DNA of 29,446 nucleotides from Desulfuromonadaceae bacterium (GCA_016744555.1 JADGED010000005.1:1-29446), one strand, 5' to 3'. Positions 8,128 through 17,022 are shown, counted from the first letter of the stretch. Numbers and translations: made by a program. The notes: generated from the letters alone by a model not told the origin.

Positions 8128-9555
8128 TTAATCCAAAGCTACATTTTTAACTGGAAAACCCATCACACTGATCGCTTCGCTATATTTCTCACTATTTCCC
8201 ACCAGTACAATTTGTAATTTGTCAGGTTGTAGATATTTACTTGCTACCCTTCTAACATCCGCAACTGTGACCTTCTCAATCTCCTGACGATAGTTTTCTA
8301 GATAAGCTTCTGGATAGTCATAATAATCGAGCCTAACTTTACGACTAACAACCGAATGGGTATCAGAAAAAGCAAAAACAAACGAGTTAATTAAGCTTTT
8401 TTTCGCTAATTCAAGCTCCTTAACAGAGACTTCCTCAACCCTAATTTGCTCAATTAGTTTCCGCATTAAGGTGACAACTTCTTTTGTAGATTCAGTTTTG
8501 GTTTCGGTTCCAGCTATAAAGACTTCTGGCAACTGCCGCCCCACTTTAAAATAAGAATAAACCGAATAAGCCAGACCTCTATTTGAGCGTACTTCGCGCA
8601 TCATGCGTGAATTAAATCCGCCACCACCAAGGATATAATTAGCAACTCGCAAGGCTGAAACGTCGGGATTGTTTTTATTTACCCCTCGGTGGCCAAAAAG
8701 GATAGTTGTTTGCGGTATATCCTTAGTTACTAACCAGATTTGACCGTCAGGTGCTGTTGGCAGCGGTGGGAACTCACTTTTCACATACTCAGACCTATCC
8801 CAATCACCAAACTCCTGCTCTAACAATAAAGTCAAGCCTGCGGATTTAACATCTCCAGATACTGCGAGCCAGCAATTCTGTGGGGTAAAAAAGCGCTGAT
8901 GTAATTGACGTAAATCTGCCTGATTAAAACCTGCAACCTCTTCTACCGTAGGGAAATCACCAAACGGGTGGTCGTGATTAATGGCATTGCCCAGAATTCT
9001 CCGTGCAATAGATCCAGGGTTATCATTTTTACGTTTAATGCCTTCTAGCATCTGAGTTCGGATCAGCTCCATCCGCTCCACATCAAATCGTGGCTGCCGG
9101 ATTAGAGTAGCTAACATTTCTACTCCCCGCTGTAAGTCGGCACGATTCAAGGATAAACTAATCTCATAACCATAAGTCGAACTCGAAACAGACAAGATTG
9201 CTGCCATCGCTTCTAACTCTGCCTCGAATGCTGACGGAGTCATACTGCCGGCACCTCCAGCCGATAACATTTGGGCAAAAAATTGCGACAAACCGGTCTG
9301 CTCTAATGGATCGTAAATATCACCGCCTTCTATCAACAACGTTAATTCAACCAGTGGCAGTTCGTGATCTTCTTGCAGATAAACCTTCATGCCGTTGCTT
9401 AGTTGCTGTTGCGCAACCTCGGGAAAGGTAAATTCTAACGGCTGATAGATTAATGTATCAGGTCGCACAGGTTGATTTAGCGAATATTGACCACAACCAG
9501 TAAGAGTACCAACCAACAAAATAATTATTAAATAATAGAGGTAGCGCATTATCAT
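8128..9555 (-). CDS. M16 family lipoprotein, catalytically degenerate subunit
   Basis: A 475-residue protein with a lipoprotein signal (hydrophobic stretch 5-18, lipobox LTGC with Cys21), so it should be membrane-anchored facing the periplasm. Two M16 (insulinase/pitrilysin) domains are seen. Where M16 enzymes have H-x-x-E-H this protein has Q91-F-F-A94-Q95, so both zinc histidines and the catalytic glutamate are gone. The C-terminal half keeps the GGGGFNSRMMREVR and GLAYSVYS segments, the R/Y-type motif that positions substrate in non-catalytic M16 partners. Its ATG overlaps the stop of the active gene (ATGA), which supports a heteromeric protease like mitochondrial processing peptidase. Start could also be the ATG two codons later. 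Confidence 0.9.
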   Translation of the reverse strand: MIMRYLYYLIIILLVGTLTGCGQYSLNQPVRPDTLIYQPLEFTFPEVAQQQLSNGMKVYLQEDHELPLVELTLLIEGGDIYDPLEQTGLSQFFAQMLSAGGAGSMTPSAFEAELEAMAAILSVSSSTYGYEISLSLNRADLQRGVEMLATLIRQPRFDVERMELIRTQMLEGIKRKNDNPGSIARRILGNAINHDHPFGDFPTVEEVAGFNQADLRQLHQRFFTPQNCWLAVSGDVKSAGLTLLLEQEFGDWDRSEYVKSEFPPLPTAPDGQIWLVTKDIPQTTILFGHRGVNKNNPDVSALRVANYILGGGGFNSRMMREVRSNRGLAYSVYSYFKVGRQLPEVFIAGTETKTESTKEVVTLMRKLIEQIRVEEVSVKELELAKKSLINSFVFAFSDTHSVVSRKVRLDYYDYPEAYLENYRQEIEKVTVADVRRVASKYLQPDKLQIVLVGNSEKYSEAISVMGFPVKNVALD

Positions 9556-11030
9556 TTTTCCCCACGTTGTAAAGCTACAACGGTTCGATTATCTGCAGCT
9601 AAATATTGTTTAGCGACACTCATGATTTCGTCAGCCGTAACGTTACCTAGTTCAACTTCATAATTGACCAAATAACGCCAATCACCCAAGACCTGGTACG
9701 CTGATAGCATTCGAGCCAGACCACTATTGCCTTTTAAACCACGCATAATAGAGGTCATAATTTGCTTTTTAGCGATATTTAACTCTGCGACGGTAAAAGG
9801 TTCTGTTTTCAGCCGCTCTAATTCAGCATAAACCGCTGCTTCTATCGCAGAAATAGACGTTCCACTACGTGGGGTCAAACTGAGCACCATAAGGTTGTCA
9901 TACCTAGAACCTGGAGCTCCAAACGCATCAACATCAGTTACCATCTGTTTCTCGATTACCATGGTCTTATACAGCCTGGAAGTCCTTCCAGCGGTCAGTA
10001 CCTGCATAATTACATCAAAGACATAATCTTCACGCTGCGGCATCGTGGGTTTATGATAAGCGATCATCAATTGTGGTTCAGCATCAAAGTTAATCGCTAC
10101 CCGCCGTTCACCTTGCTGTTTAGGTTCACGATCAACCACCGCAGGAACTGGGACCCCGGGGTTTAGTTTACCAAAGTATTTATCGACCAGTGCTAATGCC
10201 TTATTGCTATCAAAATCACCCACCAAAGTGATGACCATATTAGCTGGGGTATAATATTTTTCAAAAAAATCGCGAATACCATCAGGGTCAAGATTTTCGA
10301 TATCAGAGTTCCAACCAATTACAGGGTGCCGATATGGGTGCACCTTATACGCAGTAGCTAGAAGAGTTTCATACATTAAACCATCGGGGCTGGTTTCGTA
10401 CGAGCGTCGCCGCTCTTCATGGACGACATCTCTTTCGGTGTAAAATTCACGGAATACCGCATTTTGCAACCGGTCAGATTCTATCGCCGCCCACAGCTCA
10501 AGTTTATTGGCGGGGAGATTAATCAAATAGGTAGTATTATCCTTACCGGTAAATGCATTATAGCCAACCCCACCATTTTCGGCATAAATACGTGAAAATT
10601 CGTTCTTAACTACTAATTTTTGTTGCTGTTGCTGCAATTCCTCAAGTTGGTCACGCAATTGCTGTAGTTGTTGCATATCAGCTTGGCGCTTATTTTTTAA
10701 CGCATCAATCTGCTGCCCAGTAGCTTTAATCTGCTCCAATAGTTTTTTTTCGGCCGGATAATCTTTCGTCCCTAAGGTTTGCGTTCCTTTAAACAACATG
10801 TGTTCAAGTAAATGGGCAACCCCACGGTTTTCACTGTTCTCATTAGCGCCACCAACTCTGAAGCTGATGTAGGCAGCGACAGTAGGCGAGTTATGCCGTT
10901 CTACTAAAAGAACTGTAGCACCGTTATCAAGCTGCGATTCTTGTACTTTATCTTGCAAAGATGGTGCAGAAAATACTATTTGAGCACAACCCAACACAAT
11001 CCACATGGTTAAAATAAAAATTAGCTTCAT
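9552..11030 (-). CDS. M16 family zinc metallopeptidase, active subunit, with coiled-coil insert
   Basis: 492 residues from ATG 11030, chosen because AAGGA stands 8 bases before it and a Sec signal peptide begins directly (basic Lys, hydrophobic core, cleavage near FSA-PS). The longer frame from 11054 adds eight polar residues. The zinc motif HLLEH lies at residues 73-77, followed by MLFKGT, and VVHEER carries the likely third ligand. Between the zinc motif and the GGVGYNAFTGKDNTTY substrate strand there is an insert of about 55 residues, Gln/Leu-rich and clearly coiled-coil. The second M16 domain begins near 250. Secreted to the periplasm; partner of the degenerate subunit encoded next. First gene of the M16-M16-yihY operon. 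Confidence 0.92.
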   Translation of the reverse strand: MKLIFILTMWIVLGCAQIVFSAPSLQDKVQESQLDNGATVLLVERHNSPTVAAYISFRVGGANENSENRGVAHLLEHMLFKGTQTLGTKDYPAEKKLLEQIKATGQQIDALKNKRQADMQQLQQLRDQLEELQQQQQKLVVKNEFSRIYAENGGVGYNAFTGKDNTTYLINLPANKLELWAAIESDRLQNAVFREFYTERDVVHEERRRSYETSPDGLMYETLLATAYKVHPYRHPVIGWNSDIENLDPDGIRDFFEKYYTPANMVITLVGDFDSNKALALVDKYFGKLNPGVPVPAVVDREPKQQGERRVAINFDAEPQLMIAYHKPTMPQREDYVFDVIMQVLTAGRTSRLYKTMVIEKQMVTDVDAFGAPGSRYDNLMVLSLTPRSGTSISAIEAAVYAELERLKTEPFTVAELNIAKKQIMTSIMRGLKGNSGLARMLSAYQVLGDWRYLVNYEVELGNVTADEIMSVAKQYLAADNRTVVALQRGEK

Positions 11031-11104
11031 ACTACAATCCTTGCCGGTATCCATTTAATACCTTTAATGATCAATCAAAATAAAATGATATTAAATCCAA
11101 ATAA

Positions 11105-11137
11105 TTGTTTATACTATCCATAGTATCGCATAGTTAA
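11105..11137. promoter_or_regulatory. Divergent promoters of pfkA (+) and the M16 operon (-) around a shared perfect dyad
   Basis: The dyad ATACTATCCATAGTAT (11111-11126) has 7-bp arms. Plus strand: TTGTTT (11105-11110), 18-bp spacer, CATAGT (11129-11134). Minus strand: TTAACT (11132-11137), 18-bp spacer, TATAAA (11108-11113). The dyad lies in both spacers. The boxes are only 4 of 6 to consensus, so the promoter calls are tentative while the dyad is certain. Confidence 0.5.
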
Positions 11138-11191
11138 AAACCAAGCTACCAATCTTAAAATAAATTGTAGCCAAACCGAAAGGATTTTCAC

Positions 11192-12154
11192 ATGAAACGC
11201 ATTGCTGTTTTAACCAGCGGTGGAGATTGTTCTGGCATGAATGCCACCTTACGAGCAGTTGTCCGTGCAGGACTGGTATCGGGCTTGGAAGTTATTGGTA
11301 TCCAAAAAGGCTACCAAGGCTTAATAGATCGACTATATGAAACTATGGACACCAGATCAGTAAGTAACATTCTGCAACGTGGTGGGACCATTCTTCAAAG
11401 TGCCCGCTGTAAAGAAATGCTTACACCAGCAGGCCTTAACCTAGCATGCGAAAACCTTAAAGGGATGGGGATCGAAGGGTTGGTTGTTATTGGAGGAGAT
11501 GGTTCTCTTACTGGTGGTTATGCAATTCATCAACAGGGGGTTCCAGTGATTGGCATTCCTGCTTCAATCGACAACGATATTGCATTTACCGATGTTTCAC
11601 TTGGTGTAGATACGGCATTAAACAATATTATCAGGGCAATTGATAATTTGAAAGATACCGCATCATCTCATGATCGGGCCTTTGTAGTTGAGGTTATGGG
11701 TAGGAACTGTGGCTACTTGACCGTAGCTGCAAACATTGCCACTGGCTCAGAATACAGTTTAATCCCAGAAGAACAATTCGATTTGGACGCTATTTGTACA
11801 GATTTACGCCGTCGTTACCAAGAGGGGCGATCTAATTCTATTATTCTGGTCGCTGAAGGTGCTGGAAAAGCTGAAGATATTGCTAATCAAATCAAAGATA
11901 GAATTGGTTTTGAAACAAGAGTTATTGTCCTCGGACATTATCAACGTGGTGGATCACCTTCGTCATTTGACCGTCTTCTAGGAGCGCGCTTGGGTCAAGC
12001 TGCGGTAGCAAACTTAATTGCTGGCAATGGTGGTAACATGGTTGGACTACAAGGTGCCAATATTGAAACTACCAGTTTGCTAGAAGTTACAACCGCAGGA
12101 ATTAGACCCATAAACCCAAAGCTCTTAACCCTAGCAAGCCAGCTACTAATCTAG
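11192..12154 (+). CDS. pfkA: ATP-dependent 6-phosphofructokinase
   Basis: A 320-residue cytosolic enzyme that makes fructose 1,6-bisphosphate, the committed step of glycolysis. The ATP loop LTSGGDCSGMN is at residues 7-17, GGDGSLTGG near 101-109 (GGDGS favours ATP over pyrophosphate), and the catalytic loop SIDNDI with D-x-x-L-G-V-D-T-A-L follows. Then come EVMGRNCGYL and the substrate-binding HYQRGGSPSSFDR. C-S-G in the ATP loop replaces the usual A-P-G. The length matches the short bacterial PfkA. AAAGGA precedes ATG by 7 bases. It converges with the patatin gene, whose stop is 12 bp away. Confidence 0.95.
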   Translation: MKRIAVLTSGGDCSGMNATLRAVVRAGLVSGLEVIGIQKGYQGLIDRLYETMDTRSVSNILQRGGTILQSARCKEMLTPAGLNLACENLKGMGIEGLVVIGGDGSLTGGYAIHQQGVPVIGIPASIDNDIAFTDVSLGVDTALNNIIRAIDNLKDTASSHDRAFVVEVMGRNCGYLTVAANIATGSEYSLIPEEQFDLDAICTDLRRRYQEGRSNSIILVAEGAGKAEDIANQIKDRIGFETRVIVLGHYQRGGSPSSFDRLLGARLGQAAVANLIAGNGGNMVGLQGANIETTSLLEVTTAGIRPINPKLLTLASQLLI

Positions 12155-12166
12155 ACGACTACTAAC

Positions 12167-13063
12167 TTACTTAGCAGCACGGTCAAATTCTTTTAATTTG
12201 GCCATTGCTGCTAAGCGACCAATCTGAATCATCTCTTCGGCTCGTTCAAATTCATAAATCGTGCAGACATCTTTAGGAATTTCAATCAGCATATCGGGTT
12301 GATAAGCAGCAAGTTTAAAACTGGCAATGGTCGATTGCATAACATCGATACTTTTAGATATCACATCAAAAAAACCAGCATCGTCAGCAGCTACATCGTG
12401 GTTTTTATGCTGTAAACCGTCGATAAAATCTAATACTTTTTGGTGATATTTATTGCGTTGTTCTGGTTCGGCGATAGGAGTTTGTCCCTCTTCTTGCACG
12501 GCTTTGGCATCACCACTTAAGCTAACAGCAATGGTCATATCGGTTGAATCTCGTAATGTTGGCGCTATCGGAATTGGATTCAACAATCCACCATCTACCA
12601 ACATTTTATCCTTGTAGTTAAATGCTGAAAAAATCGTAGGAAAAGCTATCGATGCCCGTATAGCGTCCCACAATGGACCATTTGAAAGCCAAACTTCTTT
12701 ACTTTCATCCAAATCGGTTGCAACAGCGGTAAAAGAGATGGGTAGGTCTTCGATATTTTGGCAACCAACGAGTTCACGTAACGTATCTATAATCTTCTCC
12801 CCTTTAAAAATTGCAACCCCACTGAAAGAGACATCAAGTAAACGCAAAACATCGAAACGATCTAAGGCACAAACCCATTTGGTAAAAATATCGAGCTTAC
12901 CAGCAGCATAAATTCCACCAATAAGGGCCCCCATTGATGAACCAGAAATCGAGCTAATTTCATAGCCCTCCTCTTTAAGCACTTGAATGATACCAATGTG
13001 AGCTAATCCTCGTGCACCACCGCTACCAAGTACAAGTGAAATATTTTTATGTTCTCCTGCCAT
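12167..13063 (-). CDS. Patatin-like phospholipase (RssA-like)
   Basis: 298 residues. It has the oxyanion glycine loop GSGGARG (13-19), the nucleophile elbow GSSMG (41-45, Ser43) and the dyad aspartate in DGG (157-159), so the catalytic Ser-Asp pair is complete. Family members hydrolyse ester bonds of phospholipids; there is no signal peptide, so action is cytoplasmic or at the inner membrane face. Residues 180-260 contain a charged, less conserved segment. The ribosome site GGGAG stands before ATG, and the K+ channel gene ends only 8 bp upstream, so the two are co-transcribed. Substrate and role are not readable from the sequence. Confidence 0.92.
   Translation of the reverse strand: MAGEHKNISLVLGSGGARGLAHIGIIQVLKEEGYEISSISGSSMGALIGGIYAAGKLDIFTKWVCALDRFDVLRLLDVSFSGVAIFKGEKIIDTLRELVGCQNIEDLPISFTAVATDLDESKEVWLSNGPLWDAIRASIAFPTIFSAFNYKDKMLVDGGLLNPIPIAPTLRDSTDMTIAVSLSGDAKAVQEEGQTPIAEPEQRNKYHQKVLDFIDGLQHKNHDVAADDAGFFDVISKSIDVMQSTIASFKLAAYQPDMLIEIPKDVCTIYEFERAEEMIQIGRLAAMAKLKEFDRAAK
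12170..12215. other. Long hairpin at the pfkA/patatin convergence
   Basis: Nested inverted repeat. Outer arms CTTAGCAGCA (12170-12179) and TGCTGCTAAG (12206-12215) pair over 10 bp. Inner arms GGTCAAATT (12181-12189) and AATTTGGCC (12195-12203) pair over 9 bp with one wobble; the loop is CTTTT. It lies 15 bases after the pfkA stop and covers the last codons of the patatin gene. No T-run follows on either strand, so it is not a standard intrinsic terminator, but it may block read-through or protect 3' ends. Confidence 0.6.
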
Positions 13064-13071
13064 AAATCTCC

Positions 13072-14766
13072 CTAGCGTTTATTACTAAACTTAGTACTAA
13101 ATTGTTCCTCTTGTTGGCTATTGCCGATCAAAACTAGTTTCATACCTTTTTCTAACCTTGTATCAGGTGGAGGCGATGCATATGGGCTCACCCCTTGAAT
13201 CTCCAAGGCAACAATAGAACACCCTGTCAATGGGCGTATATGTGATTCTTCAATAGTTTTACCTTCCAATTTAACCGGCAATTTTCGCCTAAATATCGTC
13301 AAGCCTTCAGTTAGAAAAATGGACTCTTTAGACTCCAGGATATTGGTCAAAATATTCGCCCCAACCGATGCATTTGATACAACGAAATCAGCCCCAGCCG
13401 CATAAAGTTGCGCCACACTCTCTTCAGTGTTTGCACGCGCAACAATGCGCACCTGTGGATTAGCATTACGGCTGCTTAAGGTTAGAAAAACATTGGTGCT
13501 ATCATCGTTAGTAGTTACGATCAAGCCTTTGGCTTGTTCAATCCCTGATTTACGTAACAACTGACTGTTAGTAGCGTCTCCAATAATCGCAATATGTTTA
13601 TCGCAATATTGATTTTCAGCTTCATCTATCAATATATATGGGACGGGGATATGATCGAGAAATTTAGCGGCAGCACAACCAATCCTACCGTGACCAAGAA
13701 TAAAAACCAGATCATCTTCAGCTTGTTCTCCGGTCAATTGCTCCAATCTAGTTAACTGCTCACTCGTTCCAGCCAAAACCAGCAGCGATGTTGAAGCAAG
13801 AAGTGTATCTTTCGACGGTACAGTAAAGATTCCCCTATCCATAACCCCTATTACAGCCATGCCAGTTCGTTGCCTAATTTCTGCCTGTTCCAACGTTTGT
13901 CCCGCAAAAGGGGTACAATTAACCGGAATTTCAGCAATCTTAAGCAATCCAAAGGAGTCTATAATATGGGCAAGTGCACCCTGTGTAGTTGCTCTAACCC
14001 CCAAATAACGCCCTATGAGACGAGTCAGTGGTACTACTTTGTTAGCCCCGGCAAGATGCAACAGCTCCAGATGTTCTGAATCGTTGGCAATTGCTGCGAT
14101 CGGAGTGTTGCAGATAGATCGAATCATCAGACAAAGGTTTACATTCTGCGTATCGCTAAGGTTAACAAAGATATAACGTGCCGACTCAATCTGTATTCTA
14201 TAGAGTAACTTTTTATCATTCACTGGACTGCAAGCGACTCTAATCCCCTCTTCTTCCTCTAGACGCAGGGACTCCTGATAATCATCAGTGATGACATAAA
14301 ATGGGATGGAAAGACTTTCAAGGTTGTGTATTAATGCCCTTGAGGTGGGGTTAATACCAAAAATCAAAACATGATCGGAAGTATCAGCAGGCAAGGTAAA
14401 ACTGGGACGATAGCGAAGCCGTTGCTCAATCCAAGGAGCCAAAAACAGGCTGACTAAGCCAAAAGGCAGAACAATAAGAAGAAACACTACTCCGGAAATT
14501 GTCACCACCGCCGCAAATATGTAGCCCAGGTCAGTATGAAACGTTATATCGCCGAAGCCAAGGGTAGTCATAACCGTTATCGCCCAATAGACACCGGCAA
14601 TAAAAGAGTATTCCCGTCCCTCAAGGTGGAGCATTAGATAACGGAACAACGATGCATAGATCAGCACCAGCAATAACAAGAAAAAACAGTAGAACCAAAG
14701 TAATTTAAGATTCTGTTTGGCTCTACCACGTAAAAAATAGGCTAATTCGGCAGAAAGTGTTTTCAT
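13072..14766 (-). CDS. Potassium channel with two tandem RCK (TrkA_N/TrkA_C) modules
   Basis: A 564-residue inner-membrane channel subunit. TM1 is about 21-45, the pore filter is T67-T-L-G-F-G-D73 and TM2 about 80-110. RCK1 starts near 130 with VLIFGINPTSRALI and has its TrkA_C near 245-330. RCK2 starts near 350 with FILGHGRIGCAAA, keeps the acidic end of strand 2 (LIDEAE) and GDATN, and has TrkA_C at 480-555. In RCK1 the glycine motif is altered to G-I-N-P-T-S, so it may not bind NAD the usual way; RCK2 has the classical G-x-G-x-x-G. The single-chain 2TM plus double-RCK layout recalls the GsuK channel of Geobacter sulfurreducens. TLGFGD replaces TVGYGD, an accepted variant. First gene before the patatin gene. 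Confidence 0.92.
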   Translation of the reverse strand: MKTLSAELAYFLRGRAKQNLKLLWFYCFFLLLLVLIYASLFRYLMLHLEGREYSFIAGVYWAITVMTTLGFGDITFHTDLGYIFAAVVTISGVVFLLIVLPFGLVSLFLAPWIEQRLRYRPSFTLPADTSDHVLIFGINPTSRALIHNLESLSIPFYVITDDYQESLRLEEEEGIRVACSPVNDKKLLYRIQIESARYIFVNLSDTQNVNLCLMIRSICNTPIAAIANDSEHLELLHLAGANKVVPLTRLIGRYLGVRATTQGALAHIIDSFGLLKIAEIPVNCTPFAGQTLEQAEIRQRTGMAVIGVMDRGIFTVPSKDTLLASTSLLVLAGTSEQLTRLEQLTGEQAEDDLVFILGHGRIGCAAAKFLDHIPVPYILIDEAENQYCDKHIAIIGDATNSQLLRKSGIEQAKGLIVTTNDDSTNVFLTLSSRNANPQVRIVARANTEESVAQLYAAGADFVVSNASVGANILTNILESKESIFLTEGLTIFRRKLPVKLEGKTIEESHIRPLTGCSIVALEIQGVSPYASPPPDTRLEKGMKLVLIGNSQQEEQFSTKFSNKR

Positions 14767-14861
14767 GGCATCCTAAAATCAACAAATATGTCTATTAATG
14801 CAGACAACTAAGCTTTGCATGGTAACTGCAAAAGCACTTTTTAAACAGCCAAAACTGGCAA

Positions 14862-15539
14862 TCAAAAATCGCGCTGAGCGAACCAGATTGCATGGAGGTC
14901 ACCCTTTTTACCATCGGCCCGTACCCGAACTTGCTTAACAGAATATCCGACCTTACGCAGACGTTCCATAAATCTACGATCTGGTCCTGCTGACCATATT
15001 GCTAAAATACCCCCTGGCCGCAACGCTGTATAGGCTTCAGTTAACCCATCCATATCGTAGAGCCAATTATTCTTTTTCCTGGTCAACCCTTCAGGACCAT
15101 TATCGACATCGAGTAAAATAGCATCATAACCCTGCCGTTCTGCCCGTATAATTTTAGCTACATCGCCCACTTTTACGGTAGTCCTACTATCATTTAGAGG
15201 ATTCCCTGAATGACCACCTAAAGCACCTTGGTTCCACTTAACTACTGCTGGAACCAATTCACCAACCACAACTTCACCGTCATCACCTAAATGTTGCAGC
15301 GCTGCAGCCAAAGTAAAGCCCATACCTAAACCACCAATCAATACCCGAGGGTTTTGCCGATCTGCGATTTTTTTACAGGTTAACTTTGCCAGGGCATCTT
15401 CAGATTCATGCTCAATGGTATTCATCAGTTGACCACCGGTATTTATGTTGATAGAAAAGTGCTCACCGCTTTGATAGAGACAAAGCTCACTTTCGGTGCC
15501 CGGTATTTCTGCTGTATCTAGTAGTTCCCACTTGGTCAT
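14862..15539 (-). CDS. Spermidine-synthase-like SAM-fold protein
   Basis: 225 residues. The N-terminal part (1-60) is a beta-rich segment ending in M-N-T-I-E-H-E-S-E, like the tetramerisation domain of spermidine synthases. A Rossmann-fold methyltransferase core follows with motif I GGLGMGFT (about 89-96) and VVVGELVPAVV as motif II. GDVAKII and DAILLDVDNGPEGL carry the region that in true spermidine synthases holds the catalytic Asp. The usual putrescine/SAM pocket signature is only partly kept, so the enzyme may not make spermidine. Family: spermine/spermidine synthase domain proteins. Weak GAGA ribosome site. Divergent from purB; 95 bp upstream of the K+ channel gene on the same strand. 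Confidence 0.75.
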   Translation of the reverse strand: MTKWELLDTAEIPGTESELCLYQSGEHFSININTGGQLMNTIEHESEDALAKLTCKKIADRQNPRVLIGGLGMGFTLAAALQHLGDDGEVVVGELVPAVVKWNQGALGGHSGNPLNDSRTTVKVGDVAKIIRAERQGYDAILLDVDNGPEGLTRKKNNWLYDMDGLTEAYTALRPGGILAIWSAGPDRRFMERLRKVGYSVKQVRVRADGKKGDLHAIWFAQRDF

Positions 15540-15602
15540 TAGTATCTCTTTCTAACAAACGGTAAAATGATCTTCACAAAAAACAATTTAAGGGATAAAT
15601 AG

Positions 15603-15631
15603 TTGCGATGCGCTGCCACCACAGTTATAGT
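15603..15631 (+). promoter_or_regulatory. Predicted promoter of purB
   Basis: TTGCGA (15603-15608), a 17-bp spacer and TATAGT (15626-15631). Predicted +1 near 15638 gives a leader of about 29 bases with AAGGAG before ATG 15667. Confidence 0.65.
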
Positions 15632-15666
15632 GCCGCTTCAATCGTACCAAATAAGGAGCTAAACAA

Positions 15667-17022
15667 ATGATTACTGCAATTAGTCCAATTGATGGCCGTT
15701 ATGGCGCAAAAGTTAGTGAATTAACTGAGTGTTTTTCTGAATATGCGCTACTTAAAAACCGGGTAAAGGTCGAAGTTGTTTGGCTGATCAACCTTTGTGC
15801 CGAACCAGCGATTCCTGAATGTCGGAGTTTGACTAAGGACGAAGAACAAACCTTACGACAAATTGTCACAGATTTCACCCCCAATGAAGCTGAAAAAATT
15901 AAAAAAATTGAAGCGGTGACCAATCATGATGTTAAAGCAGTAGAATACTACCTAAAAGAACAGATTGATGGCACAACACTGGAAGATTTATCAGAATTTA
16001 TCCATTTCTCCTGTACCTCGGAAGACATCAACAATCTTTCTCATGCTCTGATGTTAAAAGATGGACTTACAGCACTACTACCGCAACAAGAAAAAATTAT
16101 AGCCGAGCTCAGTAATCTTGCCAAAGAGTTCAAAGATGTACCGATGCTTGCCCGCACCCATGGTCAGACTGCATCGCCTACTACCATTGGTAAAGAGTTA
16201 GCCATTTTTGCCCAACGGTTACAAAAGCAAACTGATAAAATTGTTGCAATTGAGCTGTTGGGTAAACTCAACGGAGCAGTTGGCCATTTCAATGCTCACC
16301 TCTCTGCTTACCCAAATGTTGACTGGATCGGCTTAAGTAAAAAGGTAATAGAAACAGAACTTGAACTAAAGCAAAACCTGTTCACTACCCAAATTGAACC
16401 CCACGACTATATGTCCGAATTATTTGACGTAATGGCACGCTGGAATACAATTTTAACCGATTTCAATCGTGATGTCTGGACCTACATCTCCATGGGATAT
16501 TTCGGGCAAAAAACGATTAAAGGGGAAATTGGTTCATCTACCATGCCCCATAAAGTCAATCCGATAGACTTTGAGAACTCCGAGGGTAATTGTGGTTTGG
16601 CCAACGCGATATTCCAACATTTATCAGCTAAGCTACCAATTTCACGCCTGCAACGTGACCTTACCGATTCAACCGTATTACGTAATATGGGGGTTGGCTT
16701 CGGTTACAGTATGATAGCTTACAAATCGACCATTAAAGGGATAAGCAAGCTAAAACTAAACGAGCAAAACCTTGCCGCAGACCTAGACAATGCGTGGGAA
16801 GTTATGGCGGAACCAATTCAAACGGTAATGCGAAAAGCTGGAATTGAAAAACCCTACGAGAAACTCAAAGAACTTACCCGCGGGCAGAAAATTGACCAAA
16901 ATACTATCCGTGATTTTGTTGCAGGTTTGGAGCTACAACCTGAAGACAAACAACGCTTACTCGATATGACACCAGCTAGCTATACTGGTATTGCTAATAA
17001 AATTGTAGATTTGTTGGATTAA
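15667..17022 (+). CDS. purB: Adenylosuccinate lyase, E. coli-type
   Basis: A 451-residue cytosolic homotetrameric lyase used twice in purine metabolism: it splits SAICAR to AICAR and adenylosuccinate to AMP, releasing fumarate. The N-terminus ISPIDGRYG and the long form resemble the E. coli PurB branch rather than the shorter Bacillus-type enzyme of about 430 residues. The fumarase/aspartase signature GSSTMPHKVNP starts at residue 289, with the flexible catalytic serine loop at 290-291. HTHGQTASPTT carries the other active-site residues (ARTHGQTASP near 160), and CTSEDINN is near 117. Strong AAGGAG site. It is a single-gene transcript with promoter and terminator. Confidence 0.97.
   Translation: MITAISPIDGRYGAKVSELTECFSEYALLKNRVKVEVVWLINLCAEPAIPECRSLTKDEEQTLRQIVTDFTPNEAEKIKKIEAVTNHDVKAVEYYLKEQIDGTTLEDLSEFIHFSCTSEDINNLSHALMLKDGLTALLPQQEKIIAELSNLAKEFKDVPMLARTHGQTASPTTIGKELAIFAQRLQKQTDKIVAIELLGKLNGAVGHFNAHLSAYPNVDWIGLSKKVIETELELKQNLFTTQIEPHDYMSELFDVMARWNTILTDFNRDVWTYISMGYFGQKTIKGEIGSSTMPHKVNPIDFENSEGNCGLANAIFQHLSAKLPISRLQRDLTDSTVLRNMGVGFGYSMIAYKSTIKGISKLKLNEQNLAADLDNAWEVMAEPIQTVMRKAGIEKPYEKLKELTRGQKIDQNTIRDFVAGLELQPEDKQRLLDMTPASYTGIANKIVDLLD

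Noticed and set aside
14767..14861. Terminator between the methyltransferase-like gene and the K+ channel gene
   Set aside because: Only a 4-bp GCCA/TGGC stem is present; too weak to claim.
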